Source: CAVOGJ01 sp963700865
GTDB taxonomy: Bacteria > Planctomycetota > Planctomycetia > Pirellulales > Pirellulaceae
DNA length: 64,000 nt
Reading direction: 5' to 3'
Assembly: GCA_963700865.1 (NCBI GenBank)
Contig: CAVOZC010000007.1
Location: forward strand, 124,001 to 188,000
The translations under genes and the position numbers were made by a program. Each line of letters opens with the position of its first letter. Positions within the stretch are counted from its first letter, which is position 1. The notes below the pieces were generated by a model. That model was not told the origin of the DNA and made no database searches. It worked only from the letters and a program-made list of their open reading frames with translations. This document shows, piece by piece, positions 27,340-36,595 of this stretch.

Positions 27340-30300
27340 TCAACCGGCCTTACGCGCCTCGTAAACAATCCGGCCGGCTCCGCTTGGCTGATACACGGCG
27401 ACTTCGTCGACGCCGTCGCCGTTGAAATCACCTACGACCGGCAGGTCTCCCGGTTGCCCAACAGCAACCCGTTTGTCGCTGGCGTCGATCCGACCGTTGC
27501 CATTCGTATCGAGAATGCAAACACCCTCGCGATAGACGCCGATATCGTCCACGCCATCGCCATTCCAGTCCCCGACGAGCGGGATATCCCCGGCTTGGCC
27601 GAATGATTCCTCGCGATCCTTGTCCGATTTGCGGCCATTGCCATCGACATCCAACTGCCATTCGCCGTCAAAAAATACGCCAATCGAGGAAACCCCATCC
27701 CCGTTCCAATCTCCCGCCACCGGGTAATGGTCCTTATCCCCGTAACGAAAGACGTGATCGACGACGTCAGCCCGAATGTGTCGTGCCTTCGCCTCGCGGA
27801 GTAATCGCGCCCGGTTGGTCGCATGAGCCTTCGTCGGTGGAATATTCTTGGTGGGGCCCGTCGTGTCGTTATCACTATCGGGTAGGCCGGCTTCCTCGGC
27901 GAGTGCCTGGCGGTCATCACCCCATTCCCGCCCGAAAATGCCGATGTCCCATTTGCCATCACCGTCCCAGTCGCCCGTGACGGGCAGATCGCGACTCGTC
28001 CCCAAGCGGGCCCACAGATCGCCCTCATCCCAGCGACCATTGCCATTCAGGTCGATAAACCATTCGCCGTCGACATAGACGCCGATCTCGTCAAAGCCGT
28101 CGCCGTTAAAGTCACCCGTGACGGGGATGGCGTTCGCGAAGCCGAAGTGCAGCGTGCTTGGTTCACTCGCTTCAGACCCGTAACTGGTTGGCAACAACCA
28201 CTGCCCGCCGGTGACGTTCTCGTACAGTCGACCACTTTCGGCCGCCGTCAGCCAGATTGAGCCTTCGGATCGAGTCTCGACGCCATTCCCGCGCGGTTGG
28301 CCGCCGTTGATAATGCTCAGGTGCCAGGCGGGCGGTTTGGCACTCGACGCGCCGGCCCCCGCGGGCCGCAACGTGTAACCCGCTCCGTTTGCCGAGCCGG
28401 ACCAGGTGGTATTGTCGAAGGACAATTGTGGACCTCTACCCGGGGGCAGCGGTGTCTGCGGCGGATTGAACGGCACCCTTGTCGTGGGCGGATCCTGAAT
28501 GGTTTCCACGCGAACCTCGCTGAAATTGTTGTCGCGCGATTCGGCCGCTGGCGCTAAGGCAATTCGGACGATGGCGTCATTCTGCGGATTGACCGACAGT
28601 GTCGCCAAGACTTGCTGATTCTGTGGCTCGCCGGCATTAAACACGAACCCCGCCGTCGTACCCGCCGTATCGACGCCGTCGACAAATTGGCCCGCCGGTT
28701 GCCGTTCGTAAACGGCGTAGGGGCCCGGTTTTAAGCCCACGAACTGGTAGAAACCGTTGGCATCGGTGACGGTCGAGATCGGTCCCGCCGTGTAGCGGCC
28801 CGGCAGGGCGTGCGACGCCGCCGAAATGGGTTCGCCCGTGATGCCGTCCCGCAGTTCCAGGACCACACCCGGAAGCATCGTATCATCTGGAGTCCGTACG
28901 CCGTCGCGAATGTCCGCGATCCGCTCCGGTAGGGACTCCCCCTCCCGCAAGCCGACGGCGGCGCCATCCTGAAACACGTATCCGGAGAGCGTCGCGGCAG
29001 GGATTTCGCAGAAGTTATAATCCACGAGCTTGTCAGCCGAACCGACGATGACGCCGCGTATTTCGTTCGTTGTCGACGTGTCACCCCCCTGGCTGCCTGA
29101 CGTCTGACGACCGTCAAAATAATCGTTCGACTGGATTTGACGGATGGTGTAGGTCGCCGGTACGAGACCGTCAAACTGGTATCGTCCCTCGGCATTCGTG
29201 AGTGTCGTGGCGACCAGCGATCCGTCCGTGGCCAGCAGATCGATCTGAATGCCGGCCAGACCGATCTCTCCCGCCGCGACGTCGAACACGCAATCGGTCA
29301 CGATATCGGTATGTACGCGACCCGCGATCGACCCAGGTAACAGCTCGCCAAAATTAAAATCGGTGCCCATGTCGGCCCAGCCGATCTCGACACCGCGAAT
29401 CGTATCGCCCGGCTTGTCCGCGATTCCCGAGAGACGACCATCGATTTTTCCCGGCGATTCGCTTCCGTCCAGATAGCCCTCGGGTTGCACTTCGCGAACG
29501 GCATACGTGGCGGCCCGCAGATCCGCGAACTTGTAAAACCCGCTGGCGTCGCTGACAGCGGTCATCACCACGCCACCCGCGGCATCGATCAGCTCGACCG
29601 TGACCCCGGCAATCGCTGATTCACCTGGGTCTTTGACACCCGATCCGTTCTGGTCGTGGTACACGTAACCGGAAAGCATGGCGGGCACGTGGTCACAGAA
29701 TAGGACATCTTCCGCGATCTGGCCCGAATCAAGCCGGATGTTGCGGACCGAGCCGTCGGCGGCCACGCTTCCCAACTCGACGCCCGCGACTCGGCCGACC
29801 GCCGCCCCGGCTTCAAATAATCCAGCGGGTGTGATCTCCCGGACACCATACTCACCGGGAGGCAAGCCGGAGAACTCGTAAAAGCCATTCTCGTTGGTCT
29901 TTGTTTCAGCGATGACGTGTCCCTGGGCATCAAGCAGCTCGATCGTGGCGCCGACAATCGGGTCATGGTCTTCGGCCGGGCCGAAACAGTCCCCCGCCTG
30001 GTTTGACGTTTGCGCACGGCCGCGAATACCGACCGGCTGGAACTCACCAAAGTCATAATCCTGGCCCGTCTCCCCCCAGCGAATAACCAGTCCGTCGATA
30101 CGGTCACCCGGATTGGCCGCGACTCCCAGCCTGGCTCCCGCCACCGTCCCGGCCCGATCGAGCCCATCGATCCAGCCCAGCGGCTGCGTTTCGACGATCG
30201 AGTACTCACCGGCCACCACGTCGACGAAGACATACCGTCCCTCGGCGTTGGTGACTTGAACGTCCACCGCCGTGCCTGCTCGATCGACGAGCGTCACCAA

Positions 30301-31851
30301 CACGCCGGGGATGCCTTCTTCTCCTTTTTCACGCAGCCCGTCGTTGTTCCGATCGTGGAAGACGTTGCCGGAAAGCGTCGCGCCGACGTGCTCGCAAAAG
30401 TCGAAGCCCTCGGCGACATTTCCCGACCCCAGCCGGATGCCGCTGATCGATCCGTCCGCACCGACTTGACCAAGCCGCTGCGACGGGGCGCCCACCAGCT
30501 CGCCCGCTCGCGCGTGCCCATCGAGCAAGCCCGCCGGCGTGATTTCGACCAGTCCATACACACCGGGCCGCAGCTGCTCGAATGCGTAGTCGCCCTGGTC
30601 GTCCGTCACGGTCTCGTCGATGACGGTTCCGGTCGCGTCAAGCAGCAGGACTTTCGCCCCGGCCACCGGCTCGTGAGCCACGTCGTCGCTAAAACAGTCG
30701 CCATCGGCCGTCGATAAATGCACGTTGCCCCGGAGCGTGATTGGCACGAGTTCGCCAAAATTGTATTCGCGTCCCACGCCGCCGCCGCCGAGAAAGATTT
30801 CGCCAATCTCGTCATTGCCGACCTGACCTTGCGCGAAGCCATCGACGGTGCCCGCGGTATCCTGGCCGTCGAGATAGCCGGCAGGCTGGGCGATTTCCAC
30901 GATCCGGTAGGTGCCGGGCGAAATGCCCGTCACGCGGTAATATCCGTCGGCATCGGTCGTCACCGTCAAAACCGACTGCGCGACGATGGTGTTTACCGGG
31001 ACAACATCGATACGGATTCCGCTCAGTCCTTCTTCCCCTGGATCGCGGACCCCGTCATCATTGCGATCGTGATAGACATAACCGCTGATCGCCGCTGGAA
31101 TGGCCTGCTGCTCGAGATCTAAAATGAACGCCGCCGCCGTGCGGTCACGTTGTCCACCTGCATTGTCCGCCGGTAAATCGAGTTCGCTCGAGACTAGCTG
31201 CTCGTCATAGCGGTTGCGAAACTCGGCCGAGCCGACCGCGTCATAGAAATGGGTGGCCGAGAAATGAGCGGTCAACTGCGAACCTTGGAATTCGACACCG
31301 GACGTGATCGGATCAAAGCCTTCGTTGATCGTTGCCAGGTCCTCGATGAAGGGATCGTAATCCTCGACTTCGTCGACGTCGATTTCAAACACCAGGCGGT
31401 CGCCCGCGTGAAATCCCTCGAAATCGAGGATCAGTTGCGTCTCGCCGTCCACCACGGTGGCGCGAACGCCGTCGATGCCGGTTGCGGACGCGAGTAAGAA
31501 TTCAAAGCCGTGGTCGCCGCCCAGCCCGCCGTCCTTCGTATCAAAAAAGACATCGCCGACGGAGAATCCAGTGATTTGCTGATCACCGTTGATGATGAGC
31601 TGGTCGAGTGTCGTTCCAGCGGCGCCGCCGGAAAACGTGACTTCGAAGCGATCGCCATGCAGATCGGAACCCGCGTCTTGCTCAAGATAGACCACGCCGA
31701 CGTCGATCGGATTGATCGAGAGGACAATCCGCGGCTCCATCCATTCGGCGGGTAGCAGGCGTCGCCGCGCCGACTTGCTGCCGCGCTCGCCGCGAGTCTC
31801 ACGTGCGCGGCTGGCTGCCGACCTGAACAAATTCCATTTCCAATTTGGCAC
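27340..31851 (-). CDS. Giant surface protein with SdrD/SpaA-like B repeats and FG-GAP-type repeats
   Basis: 1503 residues. The N-terminus is basic and carries a variant LEPR-type signal, LLPAEWMEPRIVLS (about 33-46). A domain of about 190 residues follows. Then come seven Ig-like SdrD-B type repeats (about residues 255-1050) alternating between two subtypes: SGYVYHDRNDDGVRDPGEEG and GNVHLSTADGDCFSD types, each ending with a G-x-Y-x-V/I-x-E strand. The C-terminal third (from about 1240) has five FG-GAP/VCBS-like repeats (VTGDFNGDGFDEIGVY, VTGDWDGDGKWDIGIF, VAGDWNGDGVSSIGVF, LVGDWNGDGVDDIGVY, VVGDFNGDGVDEVAVY), with Asp-rich calcium-site patterns. Probably an adhesin or cell-envelope protein. 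Confidence 0.85.
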   Translation of the reverse strand: MPNWKWNLFRSAASRARETRGERGSKSARRRLLPAEWMEPRIVLSINPIDVGVVYLEQDAGSDLHGDRFEVTFSGGAAGTTLDQLIINGDQQITGFSVGDVFFDTKDGGLGGDHGFEFLLASATGIDGVRATVVDGETQLILDFEGFHAGDRLVFEIDVDEVEDYDPFIEDLATINEGFDPITSGVEFQGSQLTAHFSATHFYDAVGSAEFRNRYDEQLVSSELDLPADNAGGQRDRTAAAFILDLEQQAIPAAISGYVYHDRNDDGVRDPGEEGLSGIRIDVVPVNTIVAQSVLTVTTDADGYYRVTGISPGTYRIVEIAQPAGYLDGQDTAGTVDGFAQGQVGNDEIGEIFLGGGGVGREYNFGELVPITLRGNVHLSTADGDCFSDDVAHEPVAGAKVLLLDATGTVIDETVTDDQGDYAFEQLRPGVYGLVEITPAGLLDGHARAGELVGAPSQRLGQVGADGSISGIRLGSGNVAEGFDFCEHVGATLSGNVFHDRNNDGLREKGEEGIPGVLVTLVDRAGTAVDVQVTNAEGRYVFVDVVAGEYSIVETQPLGWIDGLDRAGTVAGARLGVAANPGDRIDGLVIRWGETGQDYDFGEFQPVGIRGRAQTSNQAGDCFGPAEDHDPIVGATIELLDAQGHVIAETKTNENGFYEFSGLPPGEYGVREITPAGLFEAGAAVGRVAGVELGSVAADGSVRNIRLDSGQIAEDVLFCDHVPAMLSGYVYHDQNGSGVKDPGESAIAGVTVELIDAAGGVVMTAVSDASGFYKFADLRAATYAVREVQPEGYLDGSESPGKIDGRLSGIADKPGDTIRGVEIGWADMGTDFNFGELLPGSIAGRVHTDIVTDCVFDVAAGEIGLAGIQIDLLATDGSLVATTLTNAEGRYQFDGLVPATYTIRQIQSNDYFDGRQTSGSQGGDTSTTNEIRGVIVGSADKLVDYNFCEIPAATLSGYVFQDGAAVGLREGESLPERIADIRDGVRTPDDTMLPGVVLELRDGITGEPISAASHALPGRYTAGPISTVTDANGFYQFVGLKPGPYAVYERQPAGQFVDGVDTAGTTAGFVFNAGEPQNQQVLATLSVNPQNDAIVRIALAPAAESRDNNFSEVRVETIQDPPTTRVPFNPPQTPLPPGRGPQLSFDNTTWSGSANGAGYTLRPAGAGASSAKPPAWHLSIINGGQPRGNGVETRSEGSIWLTAAESGRLYENVTGGQWLLPTSYGSEASEPSTLHFGFANAIPVTGDFNGDGFDEIGVYVDGEWFIDLNGNGRWDEGDLWARLGTSRDLPVTGDWDGDGKWDIGIFGREWGDDRQALAEEAGLPDSDNDTTGPTKNIPPTKAHATNRARLLREAKARHIRADVVDHVFRYGDKDHYPVAGDWNGDGVSSIGVFFDGEWQLDVDGNGRKSDKDREESFGQAGDIPLVGDWNGDGVDDIGVYREGVCILDTNGNGRIDASDKRVAVGQPGDLPVVGDFNGDGVDEVAVYQPSGAGRIVYEARKAG

Positions 31852-31931
31852 GCAACACCTCCCTGGTTCGCGTCCGCGATGAGGTCACCGCGGGTCCTTA
31901 ATACTGTGATCTTGTCTGTCGGCCGATTTCC

Positions 31932-33002
31932 TTACCGCCGTGTTGCCTCCGCGCCCCGCATCGCTTCGCGACTCCAACGGCTGGTCGGCGGCAACTCCCA
32001 GACACGAATGGTCGTGTCAAAGCCGGCCGATACGAGCCGCGTGCCGTCGCTGGCGAGTGCCGATACCGTCCCGGTATGGCCCGTAAAGTGTGCCAATTCG
32101 TCCCCCGACGCGATTTCCCAGACGCGGATTGAATTGTCACTGCCACCGCCCGCGACTTGACCCTCCTCGGTGGCAATCAGTCGCATGATCTTGGTTCGAC
32201 CGGTGGTCTGGGACGATGCGAGTGCGCCAGTGCGTGTGTCCCACATCCGCAAGGTCCGGTCATCGCCAGCGGAGATCAGCGTGCGGCCATCCCGCGCAAA
32301 GCAGAGGGCCCGCACGGGCCGTTCGTGGCCTTCCAGTTCCCGCACGATCGAGCCATCGCCCAGATACCACACGCGAATCTTGCCATTGCGACCACTGGCG
32401 GCGGCCAAGCGACCATCGAGCGAAACGGCCACGTCGCGCATGTCCATGCAGGGACATTCGAGCGCCTGCACGATGCGTCCGTTCTTCAATTCCAGGATGT
32501 GCAGCGGACAGCGAAAACCGACGGCCAACAGCCGCTCGCTCGGCCCGTCAAGATCGAGCGACGTAAACGGATGTTCCTGGCGAAACAACTCGCGGATCCG
32601 CGCTCCCCGCGTCACGTCCCATTGCAAAATACGGCCGTCCATGCCCGCCGTGAGCAGCTGCTGGCCGTCGGTGGAAAAGACCGCGGCCCGCACCCAATCG
32701 GTATGTCCGCTGAGCGTATGCACGACCTCGCCGCGGGTCAGATCCCAGATACGGACAAGATGGTCGTCGCCTGCGGCCGCCAGCAGCGAACCACCCGGCT
32801 GGATGGCCAGCGCCGTAATGACGGGCGGTTGGAATTCGAGGTCACCCGCCGGTGGGGCGAGTTGCAAGATGGATCCCGTCGCGGGGAACGGGGACGCCGT
32901 GTGCCGGGCCAGGCCTTCGCCGTTGGCGGTCACCGCACCCACGCCGAGTGCCAGCACGGCCCAGGAAACGATCTTGGCCGTCACGGATGTGCTTCCTCTC
33001 AT
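31932..33002 (-). CDS. Secreted WD40-repeat protein
   Basis: 356 residues, signal-like N-terminus (ISWAVLALGVGAVTANG after an 11-residue basic lead). About seven WD repeats form a beta-propeller: DDHLVRIWDLTRGEVVHTLSG, GRILQWDVTRGA, GKIRVWYLGDGSIVRELEG, DRTLRMWDTRTG, NSIRVWEIASGDELAHFTG and DTTIRVWELPPTSRW are visible. Protein-protein scaffold or secreted binding protein; ligand unknown. It lies 80 bases upstream of the giant surface gene's start on the same strand, so the two may be cotranscribed. Confidence 0.85.
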   Translation of the reverse strand: MRGSTSVTAKIVSWAVLALGVGAVTANGEGLARHTASPFPATGSILQLAPPAGDLEFQPPVITALAIQPGGSLLAAAGDDHLVRIWDLTRGEVVHTLSGHTDWVRAAVFSTDGQQLLTAGMDGRILQWDVTRGARIRELFRQEHPFTSLDLDGPSERLLAVGFRCPLHILELKNGRIVQALECPCMDMRDVAVSLDGRLAAASGRNGKIRVWYLGDGSIVRELEGHERPVRALCFARDGRTLISAGDDRTLRMWDTRTGALASSQTTGRTKIMRLIATEEGQVAGGGSDNSIRVWEIASGDELAHFTGHTGTVSALASDGTRLVSAGFDTTIRVWELPPTSRWSREAMRGAEATRR

Positions 33003-33253
33003 ATCAACTGTGCCTCGCGTCTGCTGCCCGTCGGGAGTGGCGAGTCCGCAGTCAGAGCGCGGACCGACGGTGTCTTATCGGCGTAAAGTTGCCTTGGCAG
33101 CGCCCGAACCGAATGCGATTGCGGCAAGGCCTACCGGTTAGGAAAAACCTGAGCAGCGGGAACGTTCGCGTTGGTGGCATCAGGTAAGATGTCACCAAGA
33201 TTCGCAGCGAAGGAGTGCCGGCAAGACTGCCGGTCGTAGCGGTCGCGAGGAGG

Positions 33254-33737
33254 CTATTTCTTGCTGTCGAGTTCGAAATCGAACTGATTCTCGCCCCGGG
33301 CGACGACCTCGGCGGTCAAACCGCTTTGATCGAAAAACGTATAGCGGCGCGGGATCAGCAGTTTGCCGAGGGATGCCTCACCGCCCCCCGATCGGGCCGC
33401 CTTGGCCGCCGGCGATTGGGATTCGTAGCACGTAATGCGTACCTTATGCAGCCCCACGTACGCACCGTCCCCTTCGCGACGGGTCGAGAGCACGAAACTG
33501 CCATCAGCCTGGATTTCCGCCCGTGCTGCCTGGCCGCTGGCCGGCTGAAAGCTGACCGTGCCGAACTCGAGAGGTTTGCCATCCAGCCGTACGGTCCCGC
33601 GCGGGAGCCACCTGCGGACCGCGATCGCAACCCGCCAGCAGCGCCATCAGCAACAATCCACCGACCGACCAACCACCGCGGGGGGCAACGTGCTTGAGGG
33701 CGCTAGTCGAAAATCGGTTCGGAGACTTCTTGTCCAT
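33254..33737 (-). CDS. Planctomycete lipoprotein with carboxypeptidase-regulatory-like domain (one frameshift)
   Basis: About 160 residues. A lipobox is visible in LLLMALLAGCDRG. After correction the protein reads VAPAGTVRLDGKPLEFGTVSFQ, QADGSFVLSTRREGDGAYVGLH and YTFFDQSGLTAEVV, the family pattern found downstream of many DUF1559 genes. The shift lies in CCCGCGCGGG at 33597-33606; dropping one C joins the frames. The chosen start at 33737 overlaps the end of the DUF1559 gene by 35 bases; a later start nearer the signal is equally possible. Same strand and overlap suggest one transcript with the pilin-like gene. Confidence 0.7.
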
Positions 33738-34692
33738 TAACGGTTGCGTAGTCCTTGTAAACTTCCAGGTCGATATTTTCGGCGACCGCGTGGACGCTCC
33801 CATCGACCAGACCAAAATTGCAAACCCCGCTGTGATAACTGCCAAAGGGGAGATAATTGAAGTGGGTATCGTTTCGCGTCACGCATGAGTTGGGCGGTGA
33901 TTCAGCGACCTTAAACGAATACGGGGCGGCGCCGAACCCGGCCAGGTACCAGGGGCGTATGTTGCCCGGGTGAGGCTCGGTAAACTGCCCCAATTCGCAA
34001 TTGCGATGCACGTACTCGCCGATCATAAATGACTTGCTCGTCCCATCCTTGATCTGCCGCAACGTGCGCGCTTTGCCGACGGCTGTCGGAAAGCGTCCTA
34101 CCAATTCCTGCGTCATCAGAAAGGCACCATTCAGCGGGATCGGACCAAATCCGGATGGTGTCAGCTCCTGATTGCTCGAACGAACCGCTCCCCCCACGCC
34201 ACTGTAGGTGACCAACGCGCCCCACTGGTAATCGTAATGGTCGGGACCGCGAGGAACGACGGGCGAATTCGGAAAACTGCTGCAAACGTAGGAGGGAATG
34301 ATGGCCTCGCGGGCCGGATCGTCGTAGTAGGCGAGGCCCCGATCGTAGTAATCGAAGACGATCTGGTCGTAAATCGCCTGCTCTTCCATGTAGGGGAGCA
34401 GTTCGGTGAACAATCCCCGTTTTACGAAATTACGTCGGGGATCGAGCGCATCGGCCATTTCTCGGCCGCACCCGGTCGGCAGACGTCGTTGGGCGGAAAG
34501 AAAACTATGCGCCGCCAAACCGATCTGTTTCATGCCGTTGACGCACTGCATGCGACGAGCCGCCTCGCGGGCCGTTTGCACCGCGGGCAGGAGCAGCGCC
34601 ACCAGGATGCCAATGATGGCGATCACCACCAGCAGTTCGACGAGTGTAAATGCCTTGCGCGTGGCCGACGCGCGCGGTTGGGACAAGCACAT
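33703..34692 (-). CDS. DUF1559 pilin-like protein
   Basis: 329 residues. The N-terminal prepilin segment is RKAFTLVELLVVIAIIGI with AlaPhe at the cleavage site and Glu at +5, followed by LLLPAVQTAREAARRMQC. The family's DGTSKSFMIGEYV and the final GVCNFGLVDGSVHAV (H/N-x-x-x-x-D-G-S-V) motif are present. It is followed by the overlapping lipoprotein gene, the usual planctomycete pairing. Upstream DNA contains inverted 23-bp repeats. Confidence 0.92.
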   Translation of the reverse strand: MCLSQPRASATRKAFTLVELLVVIAIIGILVALLLPAVQTAREAARRMQCVNGMKQIGLAAHSFLSAQRRLPTGCGREMADALDPRRNFVKRGLFTELLPYMEEQAIYDQIVFDYYDRGLAYYDDPAREAIIPSYVCSSFPNSPVVPRGPDHYDYQWGALVTYSGVGGAVRSSNQELTPSGFGPIPLNGAFLMTQELVGRFPTAVGKARTLRQIKDGTSKSFMIGEYVHRNCELGQFTEPHPGNIRPWYLAGFGAAPYSFKVAESPPNSCVTRNDTHFNYLPFGSYHSGVCNFGLVDGSVHAVAENIDLEVYKDYATVNGQEVSEPIFD

Positions 34693-34707
34693 CGATACGA
34701 CTCCTTC

Positions 34708-34830
34708 GTGGGACAGGCTTCGAGCCTGTCATTGGATCGTGGGACAGGTTTCTAGCCTGTGAGTTTGAGAAGCGGAGTTATTTTGCGGTTGGAATCCAGG
34801 AGGCTTTGACAGGCTGGAAGCCTATCCCAC
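34708..34830. repeat. Dispersed hairpin repeat, two direct copies and one inverted
   Basis: GTGGGACAGGCTTCGAGCCT at 34708, GTGGGACAGGTTTCTAGCCT at 34739 and the inverse (GACAGGCTGGAAGCCTATCC, ending CAC) at 34808-34830. Each copy is itself an imperfect hairpin (GACAGGCT / AGCCTGTC). A related copy occurs at 47177-47199. REP-like element upstream of the DUF1559 start. Confidence 0.85.
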
Positions 34831-34867
34831 GTGTACCGTTCGCGGCCATTCATGGGTGGCATCGCCT

Positions 34868-34897
34868 CCGCGGTTCAGTGTAACCACTGAACCGCGG
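34868..34897 (-). terminator. Perfect 13-bp hairpin downstream of PEP-CTERM gene
   Basis: CCGCGGTTCAGTG-TAAC-CACTGAACCGCGG is a perfect inverted repeat 27 bases after the stop at 34924 on the leftward strand. No T-run follows, so it is a candidate rather than a certain terminator, or an mRNA-stabilising stem. Confidence 0.5.
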
Positions 34898-34923
34898 ATC
34901 GATAAAGTAGACTTAACAACGGC

Positions 34924-36483
34924 TCATTGCCCTTTTCTCCGCCTGCCGTGCCACAGGCCCAGGCCGCCAAGTGCCAAGGCCGCCAATCCGGCCGGTTCGG
35001 GAACCAGGGCACCCGCGGAACTCTGGAATTTCTTCCCGTTCCAGATATTGAAATCGGAGACGTCGATGGATCCGTCGGCGTTGAAGTCGCCGGAGCACCA
35101 GGCAGCCGTGGGCTGGAACTTGTTCCCATTCCAGACGTTGAAATCGGAGACGTCCACGGAACCGTCCAGATTGGCGTCCCCTTCCAGGAAGGCATTGCCA
35201 CCCGTTTGAACCGGATTATTCGCACCGCCCACGGCAAGCCAGCCGACGGTGGCTTCCGTCAGGTCGGCAAGGGTGATCATGCTGTCGCCGTTCATGTCGA
35301 ACGACAAGTCGGTACTGTCGGAAGCAATGGCGGCGACCAGAGCGTCCACGTCGGCGCAATTCCAGAATCCGTTGTTATCAAAGTCGCCATTGACGCCGTT
35401 GGTGACGCTGCCCACCTGAAAGATATGCACGTTGCGATTGGAGAAATCGGAAATGGCCAGTGTTTTCGTGACCGGGTCAAAATCAAAGTCGTAAGCTCCT
35501 GCTCCGGTCCCCGGAAGATCGCCGTTCAGGAAATTGAAACTCGCGCTGACGGTATTGCCTGAGCTATCGATTACCCGAATGACATCGGCAAACGCCTGCA
35601 GGGCGGCCGCATTTTCGCGATTGTTGAAGACCACAAAATCGCCCACCGTCCCGTTGTCGTCCACCTGACTCATGAAACTCAGGTTTTGCTGATTCACAAA
35701 GTCGGCCTGTACGACCGAGCTGATCACGCCAAGGGGAGTGAGCGAGTTGCCGCCAGTGCGTACCGCCTTGCTCAAATTATTATTGTGACGCACATAGATG
35801 TCGCCCGTCAGCGGATCGAAATCCATGTCGCGAACGAGAAATCCGCCCGTGTTGTCCGACCAGATCATGCCGGTGGCCAAGCCGTAGATTTCGCTGCCGG
35901 TCGTCGTGTCGTACAGCAGTCGTCGTCCCGAGCCAAAGGCCCCCGTTGCCACACCACTGTCGCTTCCATTGAAACCAGGGTCAAAGGCTGAACCGCTGGT
36001 CGCCCGCACATCCACGGCCCACCGCTGTGAGTAATCGCTGGTGTTGATCACCGAAAATCCGGCAGGTGTTCCTGCGATCGTGTCGTCAAAATTTACAGCC
36101 AGCGAGGCTCCATCGGCACTGATCGCCATCCCCAGATAACCGGAACCATTCGGAACGCCGGGTGGCGTGGGCGTGGCCGGATAGCTGGCGACCACCGCAA
36201 AGTCGGGAACAGCGACGATGCCAGTTGCCGTCGCCGACAACACTTCAACGATACCCAGTCGCTCCGCGAAGCTGCCTGAATTGTTGTATCCGCCGACGAA
36301 CAAACGCGAACCGCTCCAGGCCACCGAAGAGGGATTGCTGCCGATGTACTCTGGCAACATGTTGTCCGCTGCCGTGGCATCTACGTTGAATCGAGCTACC
36401 TCATTAAATTCCAAGGCCCAGTTGGGGCAAGCCAAGACAGACATCACAGCGCCCATCCAAAGGGCAACGACTCGCATTCGCAT
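34924..36483 (-). CDS. PEP-CTERM secreted protein with propeller-like region and dockerin-like repeats
   Basis: 519 residues with signal peptide (MRMRVVALWMGAVMSVLACP). The main part, about residues 25-380, alternates short beta-strand motifs such as YIGSNPSSVAWSGSRLFVGG, GLATGMIW, DMDFDPLTGDIYVRHNNN and LAISDFSNRNVHIFQVG, compatible with a beta-propeller. Next are four dockerin-like repeats (two are DGSVDVSDFNVWNGNKF and DGSIDVSDFNIWNGKKF), then VPEPAGLAALALGGLGLW and a basic end RRRKGQ: PEP-CTERM. Its nearest relative here is the next gene upstream, which lacks the dockerin module. Confidence 0.8.
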   Translation of the reverse strand: MRMRVVALWMGAVMSVLACPNWALEFNEVARFNVDATAADNMLPEYIGSNPSSVAWSGSRLFVGGYNNSGSFAERLGIVEVLSATATGIVAVPDFAVVASYPATPTPPGVPNGSGYLGMAISADGASLAVNFDDTIAGTPAGFSVINTSDYSQRWAVDVRATSGSAFDPGFNGSDSGVATGAFGSGRRLLYDTTTGSEIYGLATGMIWSDNTGGFLVRDMDFDPLTGDIYVRHNNNLSKAVRTGGNSLTPLGVISSVVQADFVNQQNLSFMSQVDDNGTVGDFVVFNNRENAAALQAFADVIRVIDSSGNTVSASFNFLNGDLPGTGAGAYDFDFDPVTKTLAISDFSNRNVHIFQVGSVTNGVNGDFDNNGFWNCADVDALVAAIASDSTDLSFDMNGDSMITLADLTEATVGWLAVGGANNPVQTGGNAFLEGDANLDGSVDVSDFNVWNGNKFQPTAAWCSGDFNADGSIDVSDFNIWNGKKFQSSAGALVPEPAGLAALALGGLGLWHGRRRKGQ

Positions 36484-36538
36484 CTCGCGACTCCTCGATT
36501 TTCCCAGGTACGGTGGTCAACGACGTTGTTGAAGTACT

Positions 36539-36577
36539 AAAAAGGCGACGGGGATTTATCCGGCAAATCCCCGTCGC
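36539..36577 (-). terminator. Rho-independent terminator of the PEP-CTERM paralogue gene
   Basis: GCGACGGGGATTT-ATCCGGC-AAATCCCCGTCGC at 36545-36577 has a 13-bp perfect stem. Five T's follow on the leftward strand (A's at 36539-36543). It sits 19 bases after the stop at 36596. Confidence 0.88.
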
Positions 36578-36595
36578 GGCGATTTCTCAAGACGA

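Noticed and set aside
32157..33141. Two long rightward frames opposite the WD40 gene
   Set aside because: They mirror the GC-rich codon bias of the WD40 gene, which has clear repeat motifs.
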